Origin: Alphaproteobacteria bacterium
GTDB lineage: Bacteria; Pseudomonadota; Alphaproteobacteria; Micavibrionales; Micavibrionaceae
DNA: 21,187 bases
NCBI GenBank assembly: GCA_016763095.1
Contig: JAESUK010000141.1
Span: 1 to 21,187, forward strand
Direction: 5' to 3'
Of this stretch, positions 12,435-20,049 are shown piece after piece; position 1 is the stretch's first letter; each line of letters starts with the position of its first letter. The position numbers and the translations under genes were made by a program. Below the pieces are notes generated by a model. That model saw only the letters and a list, made by a program, of their open reading frames with translations, was not told where the DNA came from and made no database searches.

Positions 12435-14462
12435 CTAAATGTCGATATCGTTCACAAACTCAGCGTTCCGTTGTATGAAGTCATAACGTGCTTCTGCTTT
12501 TTTACCCATCAACTGATCAATTAGTATATCAACGTCTACTTTACGCTCTTGCTGAGGTTGATCTGCATCACCACTATTTTGCATCATATCAAAGGCCGCA
12601 CGTGCCTGAGGAACTGTAATTCGCAAAAGCGTACGGCTATCAGGAGTCATCGTTGTATCTTTAAGCTGTTTGGCAGGCATTTCTCCTAAACCTTTAAAAC
12701 GACTGAAATCAATCTTTGCTTTTCCTTTAAACATAGTGGCGAGAAGCTCATCTTTATGTGCATCATCACGCGCATATGCAGAAAGGTTACCAGAAACCAA
12801 TCGATAGAGAGGGGGTTGAGCAAGATAAAGATGCCCTTCCTCAATAAGCTCACGCATTTGGTCATAGAAGAATGTGATAAGAAGTGCCGCAATGTGCGCC
12901 CCATCCACGTCCGCATCTGTCATGATGATGATTTTCTCATAGCGTAAATCAGCAACGTTGCACTTATCACCCGTCCCACAGCCAAGCGCCATGATCATGT
13001 CTTGGACCTCGTTGTTGGCTTTAATTTTTTCTTTCGTAGCACTAAATACGTTCAATATCTTTCCGCGTAGGGGTAAAATTGCCTGTGTTTGGCGGTTTCG
13101 GGCTTGCTTTGCAGAACCGCCCGCACTATCGCCTTCAACGATGAATATTTCGGTTCCTTCAGAATTTTTATGGCTACAGTCAGAGAGTTTTCCAGGAAGC
13201 CGAAGTCTTTGTGTGGCACTTTTTCGCGAGGTGGCTTTCTCGGCACGACGGCGTAAGCGATCTTCAGCGCGAAGAATGATACTATTAAGAAGAATGTTAC
13301 TTGTGTTTGGATCACTTGTAAGCCAATGGTCAAAGCGGTCTTTGATGGCTTGGTCAACAAGCTTTGTAACAGGTCCACTTACCAAGCGTTCTTTTGTTTG
13401 TCCTTGGAACTGCGGGTCACGAATAAACACAGAGAGGATGATGGCCGCGCCGTTCATAACATCGTCAGCCGTAATAAGAGAACCTTTCTTTATATCCGCA
13501 AATTCAGCATATGTTTTTAAGCCTTTAAGAAGCGCTGTGCGTAGCCCAGCTTCATGTGTTCCACCAAGGGTTGTTGGAATGGTGTTACAGTAAGAATAAC
13601 TGAAACACATGTCTCTATCAGGCCATGCAATTGCAAAATCAATCTTTCCTTGTCCATCAGGAAGCGCCACAGACCCATGAAATGGTGTGTCTACGATCAG
13701 AGGCTTTGTGTTAAGCTCTGTTTGTAAAAAATCAACAAGCCCATTTGGAAAATGAAAAACATCCTCTGGCTTAACAATACTATCTTCTTTTATAAGGGAT
13801 GGATCGCATTTCCATCTAATTTCTACACCCTTGAAAAGATAGGCTTTTGAACGCGCCATTTTATAGAGCGTCGCAGGGCGGAATTTATTATCTGTGCCAA
13901 AAATATCTGCGTCAGGGTGGAAATATACGGTTGTCCCGCGACGATTAGGCGTAGCGCCGAGTTCCTCAAGAGGTCCTTGTGTGATTCCACGCGAGAAGCG
14001 CTGTTTATAGAGCTGTTTATTACGGGCGACTTCGATCCACATAACGTCGGATAAAGCGTTAACAACAGAGATACCAACACCGTGAAGCCCTCCAGATGTC
14101 TCATAAGCGCCCGGTTTAAACTTCCCTCCAGAATGAAGCGTGGAGAGAATAACTTCGAGAGCCGATTTATCTGGATATTTAGGGTGAGGGTCAACAGGGA
14201 TACCACGTCCATTATCGGATATGGTGATTCCTCCATCAACATGAAGCTCAATCTCTATGCGTGAGGCATGTCCCGCGACGGCCTCATCCATTGAGTTATC
14301 AAGAACTTCCCATGCAAGATGGTGAAGAGCTTTTTCATCTGTTCCTCCCACATACATGCCGGGTCTAAGGCGGACAGGCTCTAACCCTTCAAGAACTTCG
14401 ATGTCTGAGGCTGTATAGCTCTCAGCACTTTTGGTATTATTTTCGGCAAATAAGTCACTCAT
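12435..14462 (-). CDS. parE: DNA topoisomerase IV subunit B
   Basis: ParE is the ATPase subunit of topoisomerase IV, which with ParC unlinks daughter chromosomes after replication. The 675-residue length and lack of the long insert favour ParE over GyrB. The GHKL ATPase domain shows EVLDNSMDE (52-60), DNGRGIP (83-89) and GGLHGVGISVVNALS (124-138); the transducer domain has QTKERL with the ATP-contacting lysine. The TOPRIM domain has EGDSAGGSAKQARNR, PLRGKILNV and the metal-binding aspartates in MTDADVDGAHI. The protein ends RNAEFVNDIDI, a typical ParE/GyrB-like close. The ribosome-binding site before ATG is weak. It diverges from the secreted-protein gene across 101 bases. The 8-base tandem repeat TTTGACTA (12422-12437) covers its stop codon. 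Confidence 0.95.
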   Translation of the reverse strand: MSDLFAENNTKSAESYTASDIEVLEGLEPVRLRPGMYVGGTDEKALHHLAWEVLDNSMDEAVAGHASRIEIELHVDGGITISDNGRGIPVDPHPKYPDKSALEVILSTLHSGGKFKPGAYETSGGLHGVGISVVNALSDVMWIEVARNKQLYKQRFSRGITQGPLEELGATPNRRGTTVYFHPDADIFGTDNKFRPATLYKMARSKAYLFKGVEIRWKCDPSLIKEDSIVKPEDVFHFPNGLVDFLQTELNTKPLIVDTPFHGSVALPDGQGKIDFAIAWPDRDMCFSYSYCNTIPTTLGGTHEAGLRTALLKGLKTYAEFADIKKGSLITADDVMNGAAIILSVFIRDPQFQGQTKERLVSGPVTKLVDQAIKDRFDHWLTSDPNTSNILLNSIILRAEDRLRRRAEKATSRKSATQRLRLPGKLSDCSHKNSEGTEIFIVEGDSAGGSAKQARNRQTQAILPLRGKILNVFSATKEKIKANNEVQDMIMALGCGTGDKCNVADLRYEKIIIMTDADVDGAHIAALLITFFYDQMRELIEEGHLYLAQPPLYRLVSGNLSAYARDDAHKDELLATMFKGKAKIDFSRFKGLGEMPAKQLKDTTMTPDSRTLLRITVPQARAAFDMMQNSGDADQPQQERKVDVDILIDQLMGKKAEARYDFIQRNAEFVNDIDI

Positions 14463-14563
14463 ACTTTTACACTATTTAGATTTGGTTTATTACTATATGT
14501 TACAATACAGAGATAAGGTTCTCTATCAAGGAGAACTACTACACCATATAGGAAACTATCAAC
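14463..14563. promoter_or_regulatory. Divergent promoter region between parE and secreted protein gene, with hairpin
   Basis: This 101-base AT-rich gap must drive both neighbours. A perfect 6-bp inverted repeat GTTCTC (14518-14523) / GAGAAC (14531-14536) with a 7-base loop lies 27 bases before the plus-strand start; it could be an operator or an mRNA leader hairpin. TACAAT (14501-14506) resembles a -10 box, but no -35 at a good distance was found. Confidence 0.35.
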
Positions 14564-15751
14564 ATGAAACATCAAATTGCTTTTATCTTTACTATTTTAG
14601 CGCTTGTATTTGGGCTTTTTGCGCAAACAACAATGGCGCAATCTGAAAAGGTGGCTGGTGACAGTGATACGGCACGTGATCTTGAGCCTCTAGATTTTAA
14701 AATTACGCTGTCAAAAAAGGATTTTCTGGCAAACGCGACGAGATATAAAGAAGAGCCTCTAAATGATGATCAATTGGCGTATAGTGTCTACCTTCCCAAT
14801 GATTGGCAGAAGGTTGCCGATGATAAACTAGAAAATTACGAGTTCAGTATGCGTTTGCTTGGGGAAGTTGCAAAATATGTAAGCCCCCCAATGGGCGATG
14901 ACCGCGCTGTGTTCTTAATACAGGCATTGAAAATGGAAGTGTTTATGAATATTGAACACTGGTTCAGAAACTATATGTCTGTAAATGGGTTATATATTGA
15001 TGGAATTAAAGTGTTCTCTAATGATTTGGTGCATGCGGAATATAACATTTTCCAAGGAAGTAGATCTTATACAATCAGAGCGGTCATACAGAGAAATGGC
15101 TCTCGCGTGATTATTTCTGAATATAAGGTGCCTATTGGTGTGACGGACGAGAAAAACAATCAAAGATGGGTGATGACATTATTTAGACTATCAAACCCAG
15201 CTACAAATTTACTAGAAATAGCCGACAACTATGCATATCTAGATATTGCGAGCCATTTATATCCAAAAGAGTGGGGCGCTGTTGCTGGGGACTATGATAG
15301 CGTGAATGACATTTTTGCCACATTTGGTCGTCGACTTGTCTTTAAAAAAGCGCGGAAAAAAGATGATTTACATTTTCTTGCACGTTCCAAAGGCTTAATA
15401 GAGACTTCTTTGATATCCAAATCATCCTTTCCAAATGTTCAGCATAAGATCGCGGCCATATTGGAAAAATATAAGGGCGTTGATTTTGATATGGTGAATT
15501 ATGAGACTCTTGAGCGCCGTAAAGGGCGTAAAGATAAGAGCGTGGCATATACACCTATAAAAATTTATAGAACGGTTCAGAAAGATATTGGTGTTGTGGG
15601 CTACGAGCGGTGGGTTTCATACAATGAAACGGCGGAGAGTTATTTCATTGTTACAATGCTCATGCCTCCACAAAAATTTAATTATAGGTTGTGGGCTGAA
15701 AACGTGGCGACTTATAATCTTGTTTTAGATTCCTTCACGGTGAATAGATAA
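14564..15751 (+). CDS. Secreted hypothetical protein, 395 residues
   Basis: I do not recognise the family. Residues 1-25 are a clear signal peptide (MKHQ, hydrophobic core, cleavage after TTMA), so the protein is periplasmic or outside the cell. The mature part is mixed alpha/beta without membrane segments and without cysteines that I can see. Patterns include YSVYLPNDWQKV (78-89), a recurrent Tyr/Phe-rich strand style, and a final YNLVLDSFTV typical of small alpha/beta folds that end in a helix plus strand. The start is ATG at 14564, with AGGA about 11 bases upstream. It diverges from parE and converges on glnA with a strong terminator between them. A role cannot be inferred from these neighbours. 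Confidence 0.75.
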   Translation: MKHQIAFIFTILALVFGLFAQTTMAQSEKVAGDSDTARDLEPLDFKITLSKKDFLANATRYKEEPLNDDQLAYSVYLPNDWQKVADDKLENYEFSMRLLGEVAKYVSPPMGDDRAVFLIQALKMEVFMNIEHWFRNYMSVNGLYIDGIKVFSNDLVHAEYNIFQGSRSYTIRAVIQRNGSRVIISEYKVPIGVTDEKNNQRWVMTLFRLSNPATNLLEIADNYAYLDIASHLYPKEWGAVAGDYDSVNDIFATFGRRLVFKKARKKDDLHFLARSKGLIETSLISKSSFPNVQHKIAAILEKYKGVDFDMVNYETLERRKGRKDKSVAYTPIKIYRTVQKDIGVVGYERWVSYNETAESYFIVTMLMPPQKFNYRLWAENVATYNLVLDSFTVNR

Positions 15752-15770
15752 TAAATCACAGTTAAAATAC

Positions 15771-15810
15771 AAAAGCCCGCCATTGAGATAATGCTCGATG
15801 ACGGGCTTTT
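15771..15810. terminator. Bidirectional rho-independent terminator between secreted protein gene and glnA
   Basis: AAAAGCCCG (15771-15779) pairs with CGGGCTTTT (15802-15810). After a one-base C/A mismatch, CATTGAG (15781-15787) pairs with CTCGATG (15794-15800) using one G-U pair, and the loop is ATAATG. Both flanks have runs suited to termination, and the flanking genes converge. Confidence 0.9.
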
Positions 15811-15831
15811 GTTTGTTCTTCTATTCTCGTA

Positions 15832-17265
15832 TTAGGAAGAGTAATACATGTCAAACTCAATTGGGTGAGGCATCATCTCAACGGCTTCTACTTCATCCAT
15901 TTTTAGTGTGATATATGCGTTGATCATATCTTCTGTGAAAACATCACCCTTTGTGAGGAAGGCATGATCGGATTTCAATGAATCTAATGCGTCTCTAAGG
16001 GAGCCACAAACTTGCGGAACGTTCGCAAGGGCTTCGCCTTTAAGTTCATATAGGTTTACATCCATAGGATCACCTGGGTGGATTTTATTTTCAATGCCAT
16101 CTAACCCTGCCATCATCATTGCCGAGAACGCTAAATATGGATCTGCGAGAGAATCAGGGAATCTGACTTCAACACGGCGACCATTGTCAGATGTTGCTGT
16201 TGGAATACGGCAAGATGCGGAACGGTTACGTGCTGAGTATGCAAGTATAACAGGGGCTTCATAACCAGGAACGAGGCGTTTATAGCTGTTCGTTGATGGA
16301 TTTGTGAATGCGTTCAATGCACGGGCATGTTTAATGATCCCACCAATATAGAAAAGACACGTTTCAGAAAGGTGTGCATATTCTTTCCCCGCAAAGACAG
16401 GCTTATTGCCCTTCCATAGAGATTGGTGGCAATGCATACCTGATCCATTGTCCCCAAAGACTGGCTTAGGCATAAAGGTCGCTGTTTTCCCATATGCATG
16501 TGCCACATTGTGAACCACATGTTTAAATAGTTGTGTGTTATCGGCACATTTCAATAATGTATCAAATGTAATACCAAGCTCGTGTTGGCTTGGCGCAACC
16601 TCATGGTGATGCTTTTCTGGTTTAACGCCAACAGAATTAAGAACAGATAGCATCTCTGCGCGAAGGTCTGATTCGCTATCAACTGGGGCTTCAGGGAAGT
16701 ATCCACCTTTCGCACGCGGACGGTGTCCTGTGTTCCCACCCTCAATATATTTTCCAGAATTGTAAGGACCTTCATTGCTGTCAATTTTATAGGAGACATG
16801 GTTTTGGTCTGTTGTGTATTTCACGCTGTCAAAGATAAAAAACTCGGCTTCTGGGCCAAAACTCGCAGTATCCGCAATTTTTGTTTTCTTAAGGTATGCT
16901 TCGGCCTTGCGGGCAATAGAGCGGGGGTCTCTTTCATATGGAAGGCTTGTAACTGGGTCATAGACATCACAGAAGATGTCCATTGTAGGTTGTGCCGCAA
17001 ACGGACACATACTAATACGACGAACATCCGGTTGCATACGCATATCAGAATTATCAATAGTCTTCCAACCACCGATAGATGAGCCATCAAAGTAGAAGCC
17101 TTCGTTAAGCAATGTTTCCGTGACTTGGTCTTTATGAAAGGCAACGTGATGCATTTTTGACCGAAGATCTGAGAAGCGAAAGTTAAAGAACTCTACGCCA
17201 TATTCTTTTGCTATTTTTAAACATTCCGAGGCATTCTTGGCACTTGTGATGACTTTATCGCTCAT
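15832..17265 (-). CDS. glnA: Glutamine synthetase, type I
   Basis: GlnA condenses glutamate and ammonia with ATP to make glutamine, the main route for ammonia assimilation. At 477 residues it is slightly longer than the usual 468-470. Visible landmarks are FYFDGSSIGGW (57-67), the metal and glutamate residues in FGPEAEFF (136-143), KHHHEVAPSQHE (218-229), the SGMHCHQSLW segment (275-284), NPSTNSYKRLVPGYEAP (322-338), and RVEVRFPDSLADPYLA (364-379). Tyr406 in NLYEL corresponds to the adenylylation tyrosine of the GS-I-beta type, so activity is probably controlled by GlnE. AAGGA lies about 10 bases before the ATG. In most alphaproteobacteria glnB (PII) sits just upstream; here the upstream neighbour is a tRNA gene on the other strand, so glnA stands alone. 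Confidence 0.97.
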   Translation of the reverse strand: MSDKVITSAKNASECLKIAKEYGVEFFNFRFSDLRSKMHHVAFHKDQVTETLLNEGFYFDGSSIGGWKTIDNSDMRMQPDVRRISMCPFAAQPTMDIFCDVYDPVTSLPYERDPRSIARKAEAYLKKTKIADTASFGPEAEFFIFDSVKYTTDQNHVSYKIDSNEGPYNSGKYIEGGNTGHRPRAKGGYFPEAPVDSESDLRAEMLSVLNSVGVKPEKHHHEVAPSQHELGITFDTLLKCADNTQLFKHVVHNVAHAYGKTATFMPKPVFGDNGSGMHCHQSLWKGNKPVFAGKEYAHLSETCLFYIGGIIKHARALNAFTNPSTNSYKRLVPGYEAPVILAYSARNRSASCRIPTATSDNGRRVEVRFPDSLADPYLAFSAMMMAGLDGIENKIHPGDPMDVNLYELKGEALANVPQVCGSLRDALDSLKSDHAFLTKGDVFTEDMINAYITLKMDEVEAVEMMPHPIEFDMYYSS

Positions 17266-17387
17266 AACTTTTTATTCCTTAAATTGATTGAATGTACGCT
17301 TCATAAAAGCATAAAGGCTAATGGGATAAAAGGGACATCTATAAAGTGTTCAACAATATTATGGAGAACAGGGCGTTATATTTTCTG

Positions 17388-17401
17388 AAAATTGCAATTT
17401 T
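17388..17401. promoter_or_regulatory. Perfect 14-bp palindrome upstream of glnA, possible operator
   Basis: AAAATTGCAATTTT lies between the divergent glnA and tRNA-His genes, about 120 bases before the glnA start. A symmetric site this long is a plausible binding site for a dimeric regulator, but AT-rich palindromes also occur by chance. It does not match the NtrC consensus (TGCACC-type), and no clear sigma-54 -24/-12 pair was found in the 210-base gap. Confidence 0.3.
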
Positions 17402-17475
17402 AGACTAGACAAGGATAGGGCGTTTAAGGCATATAGTGTCCTCAATACCGCTAAGATTAAAATTTACTGGTATAT

Positions 17476-17552
17476 GGCGGCTGTAGCTCAGCTGGTAGAG
17501 CTCTCGGTTGTGGTCCGAGTGGTCGCGGGTTCAAACCCCGTCAGTCGCCCCA
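17476..17552 (+). tRNA. tRNA-His (anticodon GTG)
   Basis: A complete cloverleaf with encoded CCA. The acceptor GGCGGCTG pairs with CAGTCGCC over eight base pairs (one G-U), because the extra G-1 (17476) faces C73 (17549), the hallmark of tRNA-His. The D arm is GCTC/GAGC. The anticodon arm is CTCGG-TTGTGGT-CCGAG with GTG in the loop. The T arm is GCGGG-TTCAAAC-CCCGT. The gene diverges from glnA, and a weak hairpin (17590-17619) follows it. Confidence 0.97.
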
Positions 17553-17589
17553 TTTTTATTTTCCAACCTATAATTTAGTTCTTCACAAT

Positions 17590-17619
17590 AATGTGGCTTT
17601 TTTTCTTTAAAAAGACATT
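17590..17619 (+). terminator. Possible weak terminator after tRNA-His
   Basis: AATGT-GG-CTTTTT (17590-17602) can pair with AAAAAGACATT (17609-17619), leaving a two-base bulge and a six-base loop, followed by TTT and a C-run. It lies between the two tRNA genes. The stem is AT-rich and the tail short, so this is tentative. The rest of the 132-base gap should contain the tRNA-Leu promoter, but I found no convincing boxes. Confidence 0.3.
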
Positions 17620-17684
17620 TTCCCCTAGACATTCTCTCAGATTGGTGTAAAAAAGCGCTCTAAACCAGATAGAGGTTATACTTT

Positions 17685-17770
17685 GCGGGTATGGCGGAAC
17701 TGGTAGACGCGCTGGATTTAGGTTCCAGTGGGCTTAGCCCGTGGGGGTTCGACTCCCTCTACCCGCACCA
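17685..17770 (+). tRNA. tRNA-Leu (anticodon TAG)
   Basis: Class II tRNA with encoded CCA, 86 bases. The acceptor GCGGGTA pairs with TACCCGC, with A73 (17767) as discriminator, typical for leucine. The anticodon arm CTGGA-TTTAGGT-TCCAG gives TAG. The long variable arm is TGGGCTTAGCCCGT, and the T arm is GGGGG-TTCGACT-CCCTC. It ends 36 bases before the tig start; a tRNA-Leu just upstream of tig is a recurrent arrangement in alphaproteobacteria as far as I know. Confidence 0.97.
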
Positions 17771-17806
17771 TTTTCTACAAACACTTATGATAAAGCGATA
17801 AAATCC

Positions 17807-19186
17807 ATGAATATTAAAGAAGTGAAAACTGAGGGCTTACGCCACGATTTAGAAATTAAAGTTCCTGCTAACGACATCGCAACGATGGTTGAAGCAGAAC
17901 TTTTAAAAGTTGGAAAAAATGTAAAAGTACCAGGCTTCCGCCCAGGAAAAGTTCCTCTCCCAGTTCTAAAGCAAAAATATGGTCGCCATGTTATGGCAGA
18001 CGTGCTTGAAAAAGCAGTGAATGAATCAACAATTAAGGCGATGGAAGAAAAAGGTTTGAAACCTGCTATGCAGCCTAAAATTGAAGTCAAAGAATTTGAT
18101 GAAGGCAAAGACCTTACATATACAATGAGCGTTGAAGTCCTTCCTGAATTTAAAGTTATGGACCTTTCAAAAATAACGGCTGAGAAGCCTGTTGCTAAAG
18201 TTGAAGACAAAGTTTTGAAAGAAACATTGGACAACATTGCATCAAACAATAGTGAGCTTACAGCAATCACAACAAAGCGCGCTGCTAAAAAAGGTGATGT
18301 AGTAAAAATTGATTTCCACGGTAAACGTGCTGATGGTGTTGAATTTGATGGCATGGACGGACATGATCATGACCTTGAGCTTGGTGCTGGACAATTCATC
18401 CCTGGTTTTGAAGACCAAATCACGGGTAAAAAAGTGGGCGATAAAGTTGAAGTTAAAGTCACTTTTCCAAAAGAGTACGGCATGAAAGACCTCGCGGGTC
18501 AGGGTGCAGTCTTTGATGTCGATGTAAAAGAAATTCAAGAAAAAAAGCCAGCAGAAATTAATGATGCGCTTGCTAAGAAACTGGGTCTAGAAGATGAAAA
18601 AGCACTTCGTACAGCAGTAGAAGAGCAAATCGCAAAAGACTACGCCTCTTTCACAAAAATGAAGCTTAAAAAGAACATTCTTGATGCGCTTGATAAAGAG
18701 CACAGCTTTGAATTGCCAAAAACAATGATTGAGCAAGAACAAACACACATTGAAGAGCAATTAAAACGTGAAGCAGAAGCACAAGGCGAAGAGTTTTCAT
18801 CAAAAGAAGGTGAGTACAAAGATCTTGCAGAACGTCGTGTTCGTCTTGGTCTTGTTTTGGCGGAAATCGGGCGTGACCAAAAGATCGAAGTTTCACAACA
18901 AGAACTTCAACAAGCGGTTATTACTGAAGCTCAAAAATATCCAGGACAAGAAAAGATGGTTTTTGATTACTACGGCAAAAACCCACAAGTTCTTGAATCT
19001 CTAAAAGCGCCTATCTATGAAGATAAGGTAATTAACGCGATCACTGAGGTTGCAAAAATCACAGAAAAAACAGTTTCTGTTGAAGCTTTGACAGCAGATG
19101 ATGAAGATATTCCAGCGGCTAAAAAGAAAGCTCCAGCAAAGAAAAAAGCGACGACAAAGAAGAAAACTGAGAAGACTGAAAAGTAA
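17807..19186 (+). CDS. tig: Trigger factor, ribosome-associated chaperone and prolyl isomerase
   Basis: Trigger factor sits at the ribosome exit tunnel and helps nascent chains fold. I chose the ATG at 17807, giving 459 residues that begin MNIKEVKTEGLRHDLEIKV, like other trigger factors. An earlier in-frame start falls inside tRNA-Leu and was rejected. The ribosome-binding signature GFRPGKVP is at 43-50. The FKBP-type isomerase domain spans about 160-245, with KKGDVVKIDFHGK (161-173) and GAGQFIPGFEDQI (193-205). The helical C-terminal chaperone arms follow, and the last 25 residues are a Lys/Ala/Thr tail. There is no strong Shine-Dalgarno sequence. A very strong terminator ends the transcript, separating it from clpP. 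Confidence 0.96.
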   Translation: MNIKEVKTEGLRHDLEIKVPANDIATMVEAELLKVGKNVKVPGFRPGKVPLPVLKQKYGRHVMADVLEKAVNESTIKAMEEKGLKPAMQPKIEVKEFDEGKDLTYTMSVEVLPEFKVMDLSKITAEKPVAKVEDKVLKETLDNIASNNSELTAITTKRAAKKGDVVKIDFHGKRADGVEFDGMDGHDHDLELGAGQFIPGFEDQITGKKVGDKVEVKVTFPKEYGMKDLAGQGAVFDVDVKEIQEKKPAEINDALAKKLGLEDEKALRTAVEEQIAKDYASFTKMKLKKNILDALDKEHSFELPKTMIEQEQTHIEEQLKREAEAQGEEFSSKEGEYKDLAERRVRLGLVLAEIGRDQKIEVSQQELQQAVITEAQKYPGQEKMVFDYYGKNPQVLESLKAPIYEDKVINAITEVAKITEKTVSVEALTADDEDIPAAKKKAPAKKKATTKKKTEKTEK

Positions 19187-19210
19187 GCTCATACGCTGAT
19201 TTTAGATTAT

Positions 19211-19242
19211 AAAGGGCTAAACCAAATATGGTTTAGCCCTTT
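19211..19242 (+). terminator. Strong rho-independent terminator after tig
   Basis: A perfect 14-bp stem AAAGGGCTAAACCA (19211-19224) / TGGTTTAGCCCTTT (19229-19242) with a four-base AATA loop, followed by TCTTTGTTT. It lies 24 bases after the tig stop and should uncouple tig from clpP. Confidence 0.92.
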
Positions 19243-19261
19243 TCTTTGTTTATTAGCTATT

Positions 19262-19308
19262 TATAATTTGATGTATTGAAATCTTCTCACTTGATCTCTA
19301 CGCAAGTG
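19262..19308 (+). promoter_or_regulatory. Possible clpP promoter region with inverted repeat
   Basis: A consensus TATAAT (19262-19267) lies about 100 bases before the clpP start, but no good -35 box is found 15-18 bases upstream, where the tig terminator ends. A 6-bp inverted repeat CACTTG (19288-19293) / CAAGTG (19303-19308) follows at the expected start of the transcript. I saw no clear sigma-32 heat-shock promoter. Tentative. Confidence 0.3.
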
Positions 19309-19365
19309 CACGCTACTTTGATGCAAGAATTTTCAAACTGGCACCTAATTACAAAGGATTTCTCT

Positions 19366-20031
19366 ATGTCACATCTCCCTCCAATGCTCCCTCCTGAAAA
19401 CTATCTTGTACCGACTGTGATCGAAAGTACAAACCGTGGGGAACGTGCATACGATATTTATTCTCGTTTGTTGAAAGAACGTATTATCTTTTTAACTGGT
19501 CCTGTGAATGATGACGTATCAACATTGGTTTGCGCGCAGCTTTTGTTTTTGGAGTCAGAAAACCCTAAAGCGGATATCTCTTTCTATATTAACTCCCCAG
19601 GTGGCGTTGTGACATCAGGAATGGCGATGTATGACACAATGCAGTACATCCAACCAGACGTTGCAACGGTGTGTATTGGACAAGCATGTTCAATGGGATC
19701 ATTGCTTTTGACGGCGGGTGCTGCGGGCAAGCGTTATGCACTTACAAACTCACGTATTATGGTTCATCAGCCATCAGGTGGAGCACAAGGGCAGGCAACA
19801 GATATTGAAATTCAAGCAAAAGAGATTTTAAAACTCCGTAAGAATTTAAATGAAATCTATGCGTCACACACGGGACAAAAGATTAAGGTAATTGAAGATG
19901 CTCTTGAGCGTGATAACTTTATGTCTGCGGAGGAAGCGTTAAAATTTGGTCTTATTGATAAAGTTGTTAAAACTCGTGGTGACATTGATGAACACCTAAA
20001 GGCTCTTGAAAAAAACAAAAACAAAAAATAA
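19366..20031 (+). CDS. clpP: ATP-dependent Clp protease proteolytic subunit
   Basis: ClpP forms the two-ring serine protease chamber that degrades proteins fed by ClpX or ClpA. I chose the ATG at 19366, with AAGGA eight bases upstream, giving 221 residues beginning MSHLPPMLPPENYLVPTVIE. An open stretch extends 30 codons further up but has no ribosome-binding site. The catalytic triad is visible: Ser109 in GQACSMGS, His134 in MVHQPSGG and Asp183 in ERDNFMS. YINSPGG (74-80) forms the substrate-binding edge. The stop is followed 18 bases later by lon. In most alphaproteobacteria clpX lies between the two; here there is none, so ClpX must be encoded elsewhere. Confidence 0.97.
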   Translation: MSHLPPMLPPENYLVPTVIESTNRGERAYDIYSRLLKERIIFLTGPVNDDVSTLVCAQLLFLESENPKADISFYINSPGGVVTSGMAMYDTMQYIQPDVATVCIGQACSMGSLLLTAGAAGKRYALTNSRIMVHQPSGGAQGQATDIEIQAKEILKLRKNLNEIYASHTGQKIKVIEDALERDNFMSAEEALKFGLIDKVVKTRGDIDEHLKALEKNKNKK

Positions 20032-20049
20032 GAAGACTAAGGAGCTTGA

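Noticed and set aside
12422..12437. Tandem TTTGACTA repeat at the end of parE as a possible operator
   Set aside because: Only two 8-base copies, one covering the parE stop codon; chance is a sufficient explanation.
12958..13593. Long plus-strand open frame of 211 codons inside parE
   Set aside because: It lies wholly antisense to conserved parE sequence, has no ribosome-binding site and no recognisable domain; it is a shadow of parE codon use.
17741..17806. Upstream in-frame start for tig
   Set aside because: It would begin inside tRNA-Leu and add 22 residues not found in trigger factors; MNIKEV at 17807 is the normal start.
17785..18354. Minus-strand open frame of 189 codons inside tig
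   Set aside because: Antisense to the trigger factor N-terminal and isomerase domains; composition (Ser/Phe/Thr-rich) is what reverse-complemented Lys/Glu-rich coding gives.
19276..19365. 30-codon N-terminal extension of clpP
   Set aside because: No ribosome-binding site at 19276, while AAGGA stands eight bases before the ATG at 19366, and the family starts there.
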